A stretch of 64,000 bases of DNA from Streptomyces sp. NRRL S-118 (lineage in GTDB: Bacteria; Actinomycetota; Actinomycetes; Streptomycetales; Streptomycetaceae): contig NZ_KL591003.1 in assembly GCF_000716335.1 (NCBI RefSeq), forward strand, positions 320,261 to 384,260, given 5' to 3'. The position numbers and the translations under genes were made by a program. Under the pieces are notes generated by a model. It was not told the origin of the DNA, ran no database searches, and worked only from the letters and a program-made list of their open reading frames with translations. The first letter of the stretch is position 1. The number at the start of each line of letters is the position of its first letter. Below are positions 46,768-56,051 of the stretch, piece after piece.

Positions 46768-47964
46768 ATGACCTTCGACGCCGCGTCGGGCGGCCCGGGT
46801 ACGGCACCGCTGCCCGCGGCCGTCGACGTCGTGGTCGTCGGCGGGGGTGTCATCGGGGCGAGCATCGCCTTCCACCTGGCCGAGGCGCGCGCCGGGCGGG
46901 TGCTGCTGGTGGAGCGCGACACGCCTGCGTCGGGGTCCTCGGGCAAGCCCGTCGGCGGCGTGCGGGCGCAGTTCTCCGACCCCGTCAACGTACGGCTGGG
47001 GCAGCGCAGTCTGGAGGCGTGGCGGGCGTTCGGGGAGCGGCCCGGAGCCGATGTGGGGCTGGAGAGCGTCGGCTATCTCTTCCTCCTGGCGGACGAGGCC
47101 GAGGTGGAGACGTTCCGGCGGGGCATGGAGGTGCAGCACGCGTACGGCGTGCCGAGCCGGCTTCTGTCGCCGGGCGCGGCGCACGCGCTGTGCCCGTACG
47201 TCGACCCGTCGTCGTTCGTGGCGGCCGCCCACTCCCCCGCCGACGGGTACGCGCTGCCCGGCGCGGCCGTGCGCGGCTATCTTCGGGCCGCGGAGGCGCT
47301 CGGCGTGACCGTCCGCACCCGGTGCGCCGTCACGGGGGTCGAGACGTCCGGCGGGACCGTCCGCGCGGTCCGCACGACCGCCGGGACGGTGCGCACCGGG
47401 GCGGTGGTCTGCGCGGCGGGCGCCTGGTCGCGGGCGGTCGGCGCGATGGCGGGCGTGACGCTGCCGGTGACCCCGCTGCGGCGGCAGATCGCGCTGACCG
47501 GGCCGCTGGAGCCGGCCCCGCCGCGCGTGCCGTTCACCCTGGACTACGGCTCCACGCTGTACTTCCACAACGACGGTGCCGGCGGGCTCGTGCTGGGCAT
47601 GTCCGACCCGCGCGAACAGCCGGGGTTCGGGCGGGAGGTCGGCGAGGAGTGGCTGGAGCTCTTCCGCGGGGCCGCGGCCCGGCGCGCGCCCTCGCTCGCG
47701 GACGTGCCCGTGACCGGCGGCTGGGCGGGCCTGTACGAGATGACACCCGACCGGAACGCGCTGATCGGCGAGGCGCGGGGCGTCAGCCGGTTCCTGTACG
47801 CGACGGGGTTCTCCGGGCACGGCTTCCTGCAGGCGCCTGCCGTCGGGGAGGTGGTGCGCGACCTGTACCTCGGCAGGAGCCCGGTGGTCGACGTGGGGCC
47901 GCTGACCGCCGAGCGCTTCGCCGGCCCGGCCACCGCGATGCGCACGGAGGCGCACGTCATCTGA
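46768..47964 (+). CDS. FAD-dependent amine/amino-acid oxidoreductase (DadA/sarcosine oxidase-like)
   Basis: A 398-residue FAD oxidoreductase of the DAO superfamily. It has VDVVVVGGGVIGASIAFHLAE (FAD), SGSSGKPVGGVRAQFSDP, LPVTPLRRQIALTGPLE and GGWAGLYEMTPDRNALIGEA with ATGFSGHGFLQAPAVGEVV. The ATG at 46768 starts MTFDAASGGPG. The next gene starts nine bp after its stop, and the following one is coupled by ATGA. In this operon it fits oxidation of L-pipecolate (AmaA-like) or a D-amino acid in lysine breakdown, which is inference from context. Confidence 0.9.
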   Translation: MTFDAASGGPGTAPLPAAVDVVVVGGGVIGASIAFHLAEARAGRVLLVERDTPASGSSGKPVGGVRAQFSDPVNVRLGQRSLEAWRAFGERPGADVGLESVGYLFLLADEAEVETFRRGMEVQHAYGVPSRLLSPGAAHALCPYVDPSSFVAAAHSPADGYALPGAAVRGYLRAAEALGVTVRTRCAVTGVETSGGTVRAVRTTAGTVRTGAVVCAAGAWSRAVGAMAGVTLPVTPLRRQIALTGPLEPAPPRVPFTLDYGSTLYFHNDGAGGLVLGMSDPREQPGFGREVGEEWLELFRGAAARRAPSLADVPVTGGWAGLYEMTPDRNALIGEARGVSRFLYATGFSGHGFLQAPAVGEVVRDLYLGRSPVVDVGPLTAERFAGPATAMRTEAHVI

Positions 47965-47973
47965 GGAGTGCAC

Positions 47974-49325
47974 ATGGTTCCCGTGGTCCCCGCCTGGCGC
48001 TTGCGCGCCGCGTTCGCCCGCCGGCTCTCCGCGATGTACGGCGCCGAAGTCCCCGCGTACCGCACGCTGGTGCAGGTGGCGGGCCGGGTCAACGACGGCG
48101 TGCTGCGCGCGAGCGGGGCGGCGGCCGAGCGGCTCGGGAGCATCGAGCGGGTCACCGCGGAGCGGCACGGCGCGATCCGCGTCGGCACGCTGCGCGAACT
48201 GCGGCAGGTCGCGCAGGTGTTCGCCGCGCTCGGGATGGAGCCGGTCGGGTTCTACGACCTGCGGGACGCGCCGGACGGCGCCGTACCGGTGGTGTCCACG
48301 GCCTTCCGGCCGGTGCGGGCCGAGGAGCTGGCGCGCAATCCCTTCCGGGTCTTCACCTCGCTGCTGACCACGGGCGACCGGCGGTTCTTCGACGCGGGGC
48401 TGCAGGCACGGCTCGAGGGGTTCCTGGCGCGGCGGCGGCTGTTCCCGCCGGAGCTGCTGGAGCTGGCCGAGGCCGGCGAGCGGGAGGGCGGACTGCCCGA
48501 GGAGGCGGCGGAGCGGTTCCTGACGCTCGCGGTCGCCGCGTTCGAGCTGTCGCCGGAGCCCGTGGACCGGGCCTGGTACGGCGAGCTGGCGCGGGTGTCG
48601 GCGGTGGCGTCCGACATCGGCGGGGTCGCCAGCACCCACCTCAACCACCTCACGCCCCGGGTGCTCGACATCGACGAGCTGTACCGGCGCATGACGGACC
48701 GCGGCATCGCGATGATCGACCGGATCCAGGGGCCGCCGCTCCGGGAGGGACCGGAGGTGCTGCTGCGTCAGACGTCGTTCCGGGCGCTCGCCGAGCCGCG
48801 CGCGTTCCGCGAGCCGGACGGGACGGTGACGCGCGGGTCGCTGCGGGTGCGGTTCGGCGAGGTGGAGGCGCGTGGCGTCGCCCTCACCCGGGCCGGGCGG
48901 GCGCTGTACGACGAGCTGGCCGCCGAACCGGCCGGGGTGTGGGCCGCCCGCTTCCCGCGCACCGAACACGAGCTGGCCGTGGAGCGGCTGGCCTTCTTCA
49001 CGTACGAGCCGGTCGCCGGCCGGCCGCGGGACGGGGCCCGGCCGCCGCGGGACCTCGCCGGGCTGCTCGGCGGCGGCTGGCTCGCCGCGCACCCGATCGT
49101 CCACGAGGACTTCCTGCCGCGCTCGGCGGCGGGCATCTTCCGGTCGAACCTCGACCACGCCGGGGCCCGTGACGCCGGGGCGCGGGCCACCGCGTACGAC
49201 CGGGCGTGGCTGGCGGGGCGCTGGAACGGCCGGTGCACGACCCGTTCGCCCTCTGCGCCGCTCAGCAGGATCCCTCGCTGGCGCGCGCCCTGCACGCCCT
49301 CGACCTCCCGGAGGACCTCGTATGA
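47974..49325 (+). CDS. hglS: 2-oxoadipate dioxygenase/decarboxylase (HglS, DUF1338) with 3' frameshift
   Basis: A protein of about 450 residues of the DUF1338/YdcJ family, which converts 2-oxoadipate to 2-hydroxyglutarate in lysine catabolism. Family blocks are STHLNHLTPRVLDIDELYRR, PPLREGPEVLLRQTSFRALA and FRSNLDHAGARDAGARATAYD. After AYDRAWLAG (about 49218) the open frame leaves the expected path and would run to 49419, about 100 bases into the next gene. The other frame gives ALERPVHDPFAL and ends ALDLPEDLV with a TGA at 49323, overlapping the next ATG. One G seems missing in the G-run at 49215-49218. The ATG at 47974 has GAGGAG five bases upstream. Confidence 0.82.
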
Positions 49326-50866
49326 CCCGTTCGACCGTGCTGCCGAGCACCGACGACCTGCGTGCCCGCGCCGAGGACGCGTTGCGGCGCTGCGGCGCCC
49401 CGCTCCCCGACGGGGGTGACGCGGACGGCGGGATCGTCGTCCGTACGCCGGTGACGGGCGGGGTCCTGCGTGTGCTGCCCGCAGCGTCGCCGGACGACGT
49501 CGGCGCGGCGGTCGGCGCGGCCGCCGAGGCGTTCGGGCAGTGGCGTGCCGTCGCGGCGCCCGTCCGGGGCGGGCTGGTGAAGCGGTTCGGCGAGCTGCTC
49601 GCGGCGCACCGGGAGGACCTGGCGGAGCTGGTCACACTGGAGGCGGGCAAGATCCGCTCGGAGGCGCTCGGCGAGGTCCAGGAGATGATCGACATCTGCG
49701 ACTTCGCGGTGGGTCTGTCCCGCCAGCTGTACGGCCGGACGATGGTGTCCGAGCGGCCCGGTCACCGGCTTTCCGAGACCTGGCACCCGCTGGGCGTGGT
49801 CGGGGTGATCTCCGCCTTCAACTTCCCGGTCGCGGTATGGGCCTGGAACACCGCCGTCGCGCTGGTGTGCGGCGACACGGTCGTCTGGAAGCCGTCGGAG
49901 CTGACGCCGCTGACGGCGCTGGCGTGCGACGCGCTGCTGGCGCGGGCGGCCGCCGAGGCGGGCGCCCCGGCGGGTGTGCACCGGCTGGTCCTCGGCGGGA
50001 GGGAGGCCGGGGAGCGGCTGGTGGACGATCCGCGGGTGGCGCTGGTCAGTGCCACCGGATCGGTGCGGATGGGGCGGGAGGTCGCGCCGCGGGTGGCCGC
50101 CCGGTTCGGGCGGTGCCTGCTGGAGCTGGGCGGCAACAACGCGGCCGTCGTCACCCCGTCGGCCGATCTCGACCTCGCCGTGCGGGGCATCGTCTTCTCG
50201 GCGGCGGGGACGGCCGGCCAGCGCTGCACCACGCTGCGCCGGCTGATCGTGCACCAGGACGTGGCCGAGCAGCTGGTGGAGAAGGTCGTCCACGCGTACG
50301 GGCAGCTTGCGGTGGGCGACCCGTTCGGCGCCGGGACGCTGGTCGGCCCGCTGATCGGTGAGCGGGCGCTGCGGGCGATGGGCGAGGCGCTGGAGGAGGC
50401 GCAGGCCGATGGCGGCAAGGTGCTGACGGGCGGGGAGCGGCTGCTGGCCGAGGCGGCTCCTGAGGCGGCGTACGTCCGGCCGGCGGTGGTGCGGATGCCG
50501 GCGCAGACGGCCGTCGTGCGGCGGGAGACCTTCGCGCCGGTCCTGTACGTGCTCACCTATCGCACGTTCGCCGAGGCGATCGCCCTGCACAACGGCGTGC
50601 CCCAGGGCCTGTCGTCGAGCATCTTCACGCGGGACCAGCGGGAGGCGGAGCGGTTCCTGTCGGCGGAGGGCTCGGACTGCGGGATCGCGAACGTCAACAT
50701 CGGCACCTCGGGTGCCGAGATCGGCGGGGCGTTCGGCGGCGAGAAGGAGACCGGCGGCGGCCGGGAGTCGGGTTCGGACGCGTGGCGTGCGTACATGCGG
50801 CGGGCGACGAACACGGTGAACTACGGGGAGGACCTGCCGCTCGCCCAGGGCGTGCACTTCCTGTGA
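49322..50866 (+). CDS. Aldehyde dehydrogenase (aminoadipate-semialdehyde/piperideine-6-carboxylate type)
   Basis: A 514-residue aldehyde dehydrogenase. The N-terminal part aligns with the ALDH7 type (LVTLEAGKIRSEALGEVQEM, WHPLGVVGVISAFNFPVAVW). The NAD site and catalytic glutamate are in LLELGGNNAAVV, the catalytic cysteine in AAGTAGQRCTTLRRL, and NVNIGTSGAEIGGAFGGEKETGGGRESGSDAW is a hallmark of this subgroup. It overlaps the previous gene (ATGA) once the frameshift there is corrected. Context suggests oxidation of alpha-aminoadipate semialdehyde to 2-aminoadipate. Repeats begin at its stop. Confidence 0.93.
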   Translation: MTRSTVLPSTDDLRARAEDALRRCGAPLPDGGDADGGIVVRTPVTGGVLRVLPAASPDDVGAAVGAAAEAFGQWRAVAAPVRGGLVKRFGELLAAHREDLAELVTLEAGKIRSEALGEVQEMIDICDFAVGLSRQLYGRTMVSERPGHRLSETWHPLGVVGVISAFNFPVAVWAWNTAVALVCGDTVVWKPSELTPLTALACDALLARAAAEAGAPAGVHRLVLGGREAGERLVDDPRVALVSATGSVRMGREVAPRVAARFGRCLLELGGNNAAVVTPSADLDLAVRGIVFSAAGTAGQRCTTLRRLIVHQDVAEQLVEKVVHAYGQLAVGDPFGAGTLVGPLIGERALRAMGEALEEAQADGGKVLTGGERLLAEAAPEAAYVRPAVVRMPAQTAVVRRETFAPVLYVLTYRTFAEAIALHNGVPQGLSSSIFTRDQREAERFLSAEGSDCGIANVNIGTSGAEIGGAFGGEKETGGGRESGSDAWRAYMRRATNTVNYGEDLPLAQGVHFL

Positions 50867-50955
50867 GGGGGAGCCCTTGTCACGGCGTGGACTCGTGAGG
50901 GCGTGCCTTTGTCAGGGCGTGGCGCGTGAGGGCGAGCCCTTGTCAGGGGGGCGGC
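50863..50955. repeat. Three copies of a 31-32-bp repeat at the aldehyde dehydrogenase stop
   Basis: Units start GTGAGGG at 50863, 50895 and 50926 and contain GAGCCCTTGTCA-like sequence. The dehydrogenase TGA at 50864-50866 lies in the first unit. Confidence 0.7.
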
Positions 50956-51029
50956 CGGTGGCGACGCCCGCGGCGGGGCTCACCGGTCCCGCCGGGAAGA
51001 TCCCCGGACCCGCACTGGTTGGTAGAACC

Positions 51030-52157
51030 GTGAACTACTACGTGGACATGGACGTCGTCGTCATCGGCGCCGGTCAGGCCGGCCTCTCCGCCGCGTACCA
51101 CCTGCGGCGCGCCGGCCTGGAGCCCGACCGGGACTTCGTCGTCCTGGACCACGCTCCCCGGCCGGGCGGCGCCTGGCAGTTCCGCTGGCCCTCGCTCACG
51201 TACGGCAAGGTCCACGGCATGCACGCGCTGCCGGGCATGGAGCTCACCGGAGCCGACGAAGGCCGCCCCTCGTCGGAGGTGATCGGCGGCTACTTCGCGC
51301 GGTACGAGGAGGCGTTCGACCTGCGGGTGCACCGACCCGTCGACGTGACGGCGGTACGGGACGGCTCTGGCGGCCGGCTCCTCGTGGAGACCTCCGAGGG
51401 GACGTACGCGACCCGGGCGCTGATCAACGCCACCGGCACCTGGGACCGGCCGTTCTGGCCGCGCTATCCCGGTCAGGAGACCTTCCGCGGGCGGCAGCTG
51501 CACACCGCCGGCTACCCCGGTCCGCAGGAGTTCGCCGGGCAGCGGGTGATCGTGGTGGGCGGCGGGGCCTCCGGGACGCAGCACCTGATGGAGATCGCGG
51601 AGGTCGCGGCGGAGACCACCTGGGTGACCCGCCGGGAGCCGGTCTGGCGCGAGGGGCCGTTCGGGGAGGCAGAAGGGCGGGCGGCGGTCGCCCTGGTGGA
51701 GGAACGCGTACGCCGCGGCCTGCCGCCGCAGAGCGTGGTCAGCGTGACCGGGCTGCCGCTCACCGACGCCGTCGAGCGGGCGCGGGAGCGGGGGATCCTG
51801 GACCGGCTGCCGATGTTCGACCGGATCACCCCGACGGGCGTGGCCTGGGACCGGTTCCCCGGGCGCGACGGAGAGCCGGAGCGAGGGCGGACCGTCGACG
51901 CGGACGTCATCGTGTGGGCCACCGGTTTCCGTGCGGCCATCGACCATCTCGCACCGCTGCGGCTGCGCGAGCCGGGCGGCGGCATCCGGGTGGAGGGCAC
52001 CCGCGCGGTGCGCGACGAGCGGGTGCACCTCGTCGGCTACGGTCCGTCAGCCTCGACCATCGGCGCGAACCGCGCCGGGCGGGCCGCCGTCCGCGACATC
52101 CGGCGGCTGCTCGACCGCGACGGCGACCGCCGCGACCGTGCCCCGGCAGCGGCCTGA
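51030..52157 (+). CDS. Flavin-containing monooxygenase-like NAD(P)/FAD oxidoreductase
   Basis: A 375-residue two-dinucleotide flavoenzyme. FAD motif is VVVIGAGQAGLSAAYHLRRA, followed by PGGAWQFRWPSLTYGKVHGM; the NADPH motif is QRVIVVGGGASGTQHLMEIAE, and VIVWATGFRAAIDHLAPL closes the FAD domain. I choose GTG 51030; an ATG 18 bases downstream starts closer to the FAD motif. It lies in tandem after the lysine-type operon, with the repeat between. The substrate is unknown. Confidence 0.9.
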   Translation: MNYYVDMDVVVIGAGQAGLSAAYHLRRAGLEPDRDFVVLDHAPRPGGAWQFRWPSLTYGKVHGMHALPGMELTGADEGRPSSEVIGGYFARYEEAFDLRVHRPVDVTAVRDGSGGRLLVETSEGTYATRALINATGTWDRPFWPRYPGQETFRGRQLHTAGYPGPQEFAGQRVIVVGGGASGTQHLMEIAEVAAETTWVTRREPVWREGPFGEAEGRAAVALVEERVRRGLPPQSVVSVTGLPLTDAVERARERGILDRLPMFDRITPTGVAWDRFPGRDGEPERGRTVDADVIVWATGFRAAIDHLAPLRLREPGGGIRVEGTRAVRDERVHLVGYGPSASTIGANRAGRAAVRDIRRLLDRDGDRRDRAPAAA

Positions 52158-52186
52158 GCCCTGTGCGGGGCCGGTGACCCGGGGTG

Positions 52187-53044
52187 TCAGCCCGCCACCG
52201 CGCCGCGCCGGGCCTCGTTGAACTCCTGCACGTTGCGCTGGTGCTCCGCGTAGTCGGCGGTGAAGCGCGTGTCCCCGGGCCGCACGGTGACGAAGTACAG
52301 CCAGTCGCCCGGCGGCGGGGCGATCGCGGCGTCCATCGCCTGCTCGCCCGGGTTGTCGATCGGAGTGGGCGGCAGGCCCTGGCGGTTGTACGTGTTGTAC
52401 GGGCTGTCCATCCTGGTGTCGGCGTGCGACGTGTCGAGCGTGGAGCGGCCCAGCGCGTAGTTGAGTGTCGAGTCCATCTGGAGGGCCATGCCCTGGGTCA
52501 GCCGGTTGTAGACGACCCGGGCCACCTTGCCCATGTCCTCCACCGTGTCCGCCTCGGCCTGGACGATGCTCGCGATGGTCACCATCTGGTAGAGGCTCAC
52601 CCCGTTGCGCTGCGTCCCGGCGCCGAGGCGGTCCACACCGAACCGCTCGTGGGCGGTGCGCACCATGTAGTCCAGCAGGCCCCGCGGGGTCGTCTTCTTG
52701 TACACCGGGTACGTGGCCGGGAACAGGAACCCTTCCGGGTTGCCCTGCGCGTCCGCCGGCAGCTTCAGCCGGCCGCTCTCGGCGACCTGGCGCGTGGTGC
52801 CGGAGGGTGCACCGAGTGCCTTGTCGACCGCGGAGTACACCTGTGTGGCGCGCCAGCCCTCCGGGATGAGCAGCATCTTCGGCTTCTCCGGGGGCGGCGG
52901 TGCGGGGGGCTCCCTGAGCAGCAGGAGCGGCACGAGCACGGCAGCGGCCGTGACGACGACCAGGCCGGCGGCGAGGGTCAGCCAGCCGCGGCGGGTCATC
53001 CGGAACCGGCGCCGGGGCGTGCCCTGCGGGGACTCGTTCACCAT
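52187..53044 (-). CDS. Endolytic transglycosylase MltG-like (YceG)
   Basis: A 285-residue membrane-anchored lytic transglycosylase of the MltG family, which cuts nascent peptidoglycan glycan chains. A single TM helix at about 19-43 (LTLAAGLVVVTAAAVLVPLLLL) precedes the domain, with the catalytic Glu region ASIVQAEADTVEDMGKVARV and the family signature SPYNTYNRQGLPPTPIDNPG. The ATG at 53044 starts MVNESPQG. It is convergent with the flavoenzyme, with 29 bp between stops. It is a shorter, non-divisome-linked paralogue by context. Confidence 0.92.
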   Translation of the reverse strand: MVNESPQGTPRRRFRMTRRGWLTLAAGLVVVTAAAVLVPLLLLREPPAPPPPEKPKMLLIPEGWRATQVYSAVDKALGAPSGTTRQVAESGRLKLPADAQGNPEGFLFPATYPVYKKTTPRGLLDYMVRTAHERFGVDRLGAGTQRNGVSLYQMVTIASIVQAEADTVEDMGKVARVVYNRLTQGMALQMDSTLNYALGRSTLDTSHADTRMDSPYNTYNRQGLPPTPIDNPGEQAMDAAIAPPPGDWLYFVTVRPGDTRFTADYAEHQRNVQEFNEARRGAVAG

Positions 53045-53289
53045 GCGGGCACGCTAACCCGCGACGTCCGCCGAACCCGGCAGCCTGCCGTGCCCGTGGC
53101 CCTCGACCACCGGGTCGGCCCTGAACAGACGAACGCGGGATCGGATGTTCGCCGGAACGTGTGATCGCATCGGGTTTTCCGTGCCGCGAGCGGGTGCGGC
53201 ACATGATGCTGAGGGTGCGCAAGCGACGGGCTGCAGACCTCGGTTGCGTCGTCCCACACCTGCACGAAGCGCAAGGAGAACGCACCATC

Positions 53290-53349
53290 ATGAACGTCCT
53301 CACCGATCTGCTCGCCGGCTTCCTCCACTTCGTCGGCTGGCTGGTCTGA
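53290..53349 (+). CDS. 19-residue hydrophobic micropeptide
   Basis: A very short gene encoding MNVLTDLLAGFLHFVGWLV, one amphipathic or membrane-inserting helix. AAGGAG lies 11 bases upstream of the ATG. Third codon positions are G or C in all but one sense codon after the start, as in real genes. A strong hairpin follows 16 bp after the stop. It is the only plausible product between divergent-facing MltG and the convergent ABC exporter. I recognise the pattern of a small membrane peptide but no function. Confidence 0.6.
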   Translation: MNVLTDLLAGFLHFVGWLV

Positions 53350-53365
53350 CACCACTCGCCACACA

Positions 53366-53403
53366 GCAGCCGCTGCTTCCCCGTCCCAGGGAGCAGCGGC
53401 TGC
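53366..53403 (+). terminator. Hairpin terminator behind the micropeptide
   Basis: A 15-16-bp stem (GCAGCCGCTGCTTCCC / GGGAGCAGCGGCTGC, one bulged base) has a 7-base loop. It lies 16 bp after the micropeptide stop and about 90 bp beyond the ABC gene's end, so it can also stop the opposite transcript. Confidence 0.7.
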
Positions 53404-53495
53404 CGCTTTGGGAGGCTCGGCCCGGATCGGTTCGACGCCGGGGCCGGCGCCGGGGCCGTGGCCGGCCGAGGATCATCAGCCGGGGCCCGGCAGAG

Positions 53496-55304
53496 TCACG
53501 GTGCCGCGGGGGCGAGTTCCGCGTCGCCGCGGACCAGGGCGGCGTAGCGGCCGTCCAGTCGGAGGAGTTCGTCGTGGGTGCCGCGTTCCGCGATGCGGCC
53601 CTCGTCGAGGACGACGATCTCGTCGGCGTCCCGGACGGTGGAGAGGCGGTGCGCGATCGTCAGGGTGGTGCGGCCCGCGGAGAGGGCGTCGATGGCCTGC
53701 TGCACCGCGTGCTCCGTCCGGGTGTCGAGGGCGCTGGTGGCCTCGTCCAGGATGAGGACCGGCGGATCGCGCAGGATGGTGCGGGCGATGGCGAGGCGCT
53801 GCTTCTCACCGCCGGAGAACCGGTATCCGCGCTCGCCGACGAGGGTGTCGTACCCGTCGGGGAGCGACGCGATGTGGTCGTGGATCTGCGCCGCCCGCGC
53901 GGCCGCGTGGATCTCCTCGTCGGTGGCGTCGGGGCGGGCGAAGCGCAGATTGTCGGCGACGGAGGCGTGGAAGAGGTAGGTCTCCTGGGAGACGACGCCG
54001 ACGGCCCGGGCGAGGGTGTCGAAGTCCAGGTCGCGTACGTCGACGCCGTCAAGGGTGACGCGGCCCGAGGTGACGTCGTACAAGCGGGGCACCAGATAGC
54101 TGAGCGTGGACTTGCCGGAGCCGGTGGGGCCGACGACGGCGAGGCTGCCGCCCGCCGGGACGGTGATGTCGATGCCGCGGAGCGTCTCGCCGCTCTTCTC
54201 GTCGTACCGGAAGTCGACGTCGTCGAAGCGGATCTCGCCGCGGACGGTGTCGAGGCGGACCGGGTCCTCGGGCTCGGTGATGTCGACGGGCAGGTCGAGG
54301 TACTCGAAGATCCGCTGGAAGAGCGCGAGCGAGGTCTGGATCTCGACTCCCGTGGACAGCAGGCTGACGGCCGGGCGGAACAGCCCCTGCTGGAGCGAGA
54401 CGAAGGCGACGAGCGTTCCGATCGAGATGGCGGCGCCACCGGCCTGGAGGGCGAGCCCGGCGGCCCAGTAGATCAGCGCGGGCATGGCGGCCATGACGAT
54501 GCCGATGGTGGACATGCGCCACCGCCCGGCCATCGAGGAGCGCACTTCGAGGTCGACGAGGCGCTCGGACTCGGCGGCGAACGAACGGGTGAGGGAGTCG
54601 GCGCGGCCCATGGTGCGGCCGAGGAGGATGCCGCTGACCGAGAGCGACTCGGTGACGGTGGCGGCCATCGCGGCCATCTGCTTCTGGCGCTGCGTCGTGA
54701 TCCTCTTGCGCTCACGGCCGACCCGGCGGCTGATCCACACGAACACCGGGAGGAGCAGGAGGGAGACGCAGGTGAGCCGCCAGTCCAGGGCGAGCATCGC
54801 GACCACGGTCGCCACCACGGCGGTGAGGTTGGAGACGAGCGAGGTGGCCGTGGAGGTGACGGTGGCCTGCATGCCGCCGATGTCGTTGGCGATCCGGGAC
54901 TGCACCTCACCCGTGCGCGTACGGGTGAAGAAGGCGAGCGGCATGCGCTGGAGCTGGTCGTAGACGGCGGTGCGCAGGTCGTGCATGACGCGCTGGCCGA
55001 CCGTCGTGGAGATCAGCGTCTGCAGGACGCCGAAGACGCTGGTGACCACCGCGGTGAGAATCATGCCGAACGCGAGCAGCGTGAGCAGACCGGTGCGGCC
55101 CTGCGGGATGGCGGTGTCGAGGATCTCGCGCAGCAGGAACGGTGAGGCGACCGTGACCAGCGAGGAGGCCGCGACGAGCAGCCCGACGACGGCGAGCCGG
55201 GCGCGGTAGGGGCGGAAGAGCCGCAGGATCCGCCGGATCTGGGCCGGCGGCTGCTCCGGATCGGGCGGTGGTGGTGTCCAGGTGGACTCGGCGTGGATGC
55301 GCAT
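53496..55304 (-). CDS. ABC exporter (fused permease and ATPase)
   Basis: A 602-residue half-size ABC exporter. Six membrane helices span about residues 35-330 (start RPYRARLAVVGLLVAASSLV). The nucleotide domain has Walker A VGPTGSGKSTLSYLVP, signature YRFSGGEKQRLAIARTILR, Walker B PVLILDEATSALD and the switch His in LTIAHRLSTV. FSGGE replaces LSGGQ. The ATG at 55304 has GAGGAG three bases upstream. It is divergent from a MarR gene, and a perfect inverted repeat covers its probable promoter, so efflux of a small molecule is likely induced by ligand. Confidence 0.95.
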   Translation of the reverse strand: MRIHAESTWTPPPPDPEQPPAQIRRILRLFRPYRARLAVVGLLVAASSLVTVASPFLLREILDTAIPQGRTGLLTLLAFGMILTAVVTSVFGVLQTLISTTVGQRVMHDLRTAVYDQLQRMPLAFFTRTRTGEVQSRIANDIGGMQATVTSTATSLVSNLTAVVATVVAMLALDWRLTCVSLLLLPVFVWISRRVGRERKRITTQRQKQMAAMAATVTESLSVSGILLGRTMGRADSLTRSFAAESERLVDLEVRSSMAGRWRMSTIGIVMAAMPALIYWAAGLALQAGGAAISIGTLVAFVSLQQGLFRPAVSLLSTGVEIQTSLALFQRIFEYLDLPVDITEPEDPVRLDTVRGEIRFDDVDFRYDEKSGETLRGIDITVPAGGSLAVVGPTGSGKSTLSYLVPRLYDVTSGRVTLDGVDVRDLDFDTLARAVGVVSQETYLFHASVADNLRFARPDATDEEIHAAARAAQIHDHIASLPDGYDTLVGERGYRFSGGEKQRLAIARTILRDPPVLILDEATSALDTRTEHAVQQAIDALSAGRTTLTIAHRLSTVRDADEIVVLDEGRIAERGTHDELLRLDGRYAALVRGDAELAPAAP

Positions 55305-55405
55305 GGGCTCCTCGGGGCCGGCGCGGCCGCACGGGGCGAGACGCGCAGTCGCGGGTGTGGGCGGACGCGGCGAGACTCTTCACGTACGCCCGGTCAGCGT
55401 TTCAG

Positions 55406-55440
55406 AGCATAGCTCATTGTTACCTGACTTCACAATGAGC
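55406..55440. promoter_or_regulatory. MarR operator overlapping the ABC promoter
   Basis: Perfect inverted repeat GCTCATTGT (55412-55420) and ACAATGAGC (55432-55440) with an 11-base spacer. On the minus strand it fills the space between a TTGTGA -35 (55435-55430) and TATGCT -10 (55411-55406), 18 bp apart. Binding of MarR here would block the exporter promoter. Confidence 0.75.
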
Positions 55441-55462
55441 GTGATCCTGATAGTCTGCCGTC

Positions 55463-55945
55463 ATGGATTCCCCCGACGCCGACGGCGTGGTGGCCGAGCA
55501 GCTGCTGCGGCTGACCCGCCGGCTCCACCGCAGCCAGCAGCGACAGCTGGAGACGGCCGGCATCGCCATCACCCCCGCACAGTCCCGGCTGCTGCGGATC
55601 CTCGCCCACTACGACCGCCCGCCCCGCATGGCCGACCTGGCGGCGCGGCTCGAAGTCGTGCCGCGGGCCGTGACGAGCCTGGTCGACGGGCTGGAGGCGA
55701 GCGGCCGGGTGCGGCGCGCCCCCGATCCGGACAACCGCCGGGTGATACGGATCGAGCTGACCGACACCGGCCGGGACACGCTGCGGCGGCTGCGCAGCGC
55801 GCGCCGGGCGGCCGCAGAGGACATCCTGGCTCCGTTGACCGCCGAACAGCGCGAGGAGCTCGGCGGGCTGCTGTCCGCCCTGGTCGACGGGGATCAGGCT
55901 GCGGCGCGGGCGTGCGGCGAGGAGGAGACCGTCCGGAGGTCCTGA
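55463..55945 (+). CDS. MarR family transcriptional regulator
   Basis: A 160-residue MarR-type winged-helix protein. Core blocks are AQSRLLRILAHYDRPPRMAD, recognition helix VVPRAVTSLVDGLEASGRV and wing RAPDPDNRRVIRIELTDTGR. The ATG at 55463 starts MDSPDADGVVAEQ. It faces an ABC exporter, with an inverted repeat in the 158-bp gap that sits 22 bp before its own start, so it probably represses both. Confidence 0.95.
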   Translation: MDSPDADGVVAEQLLRLTRRLHRSQQRQLETAGIAITPAQSRLLRILAHYDRPPRMADLAARLEVVPRAVTSLVDGLEASGRVRRAPDPDNRRVIRIELTDTGRDTLRRLRSARRAAAEDILAPLTAEQREELGGLLSALVDGDQAAARACGEEETVRRS

Positions 55946-56051
55946 GCGATCGCGGGCCCCGCACGCTCCACCGCCGGCGCACGTCGCGGCGCACGCCCCG
56001 GCGCCCGGTGCGGCAGCGGTGAAGCGAGGTTCGACGTGAGGGGACCGTGTC

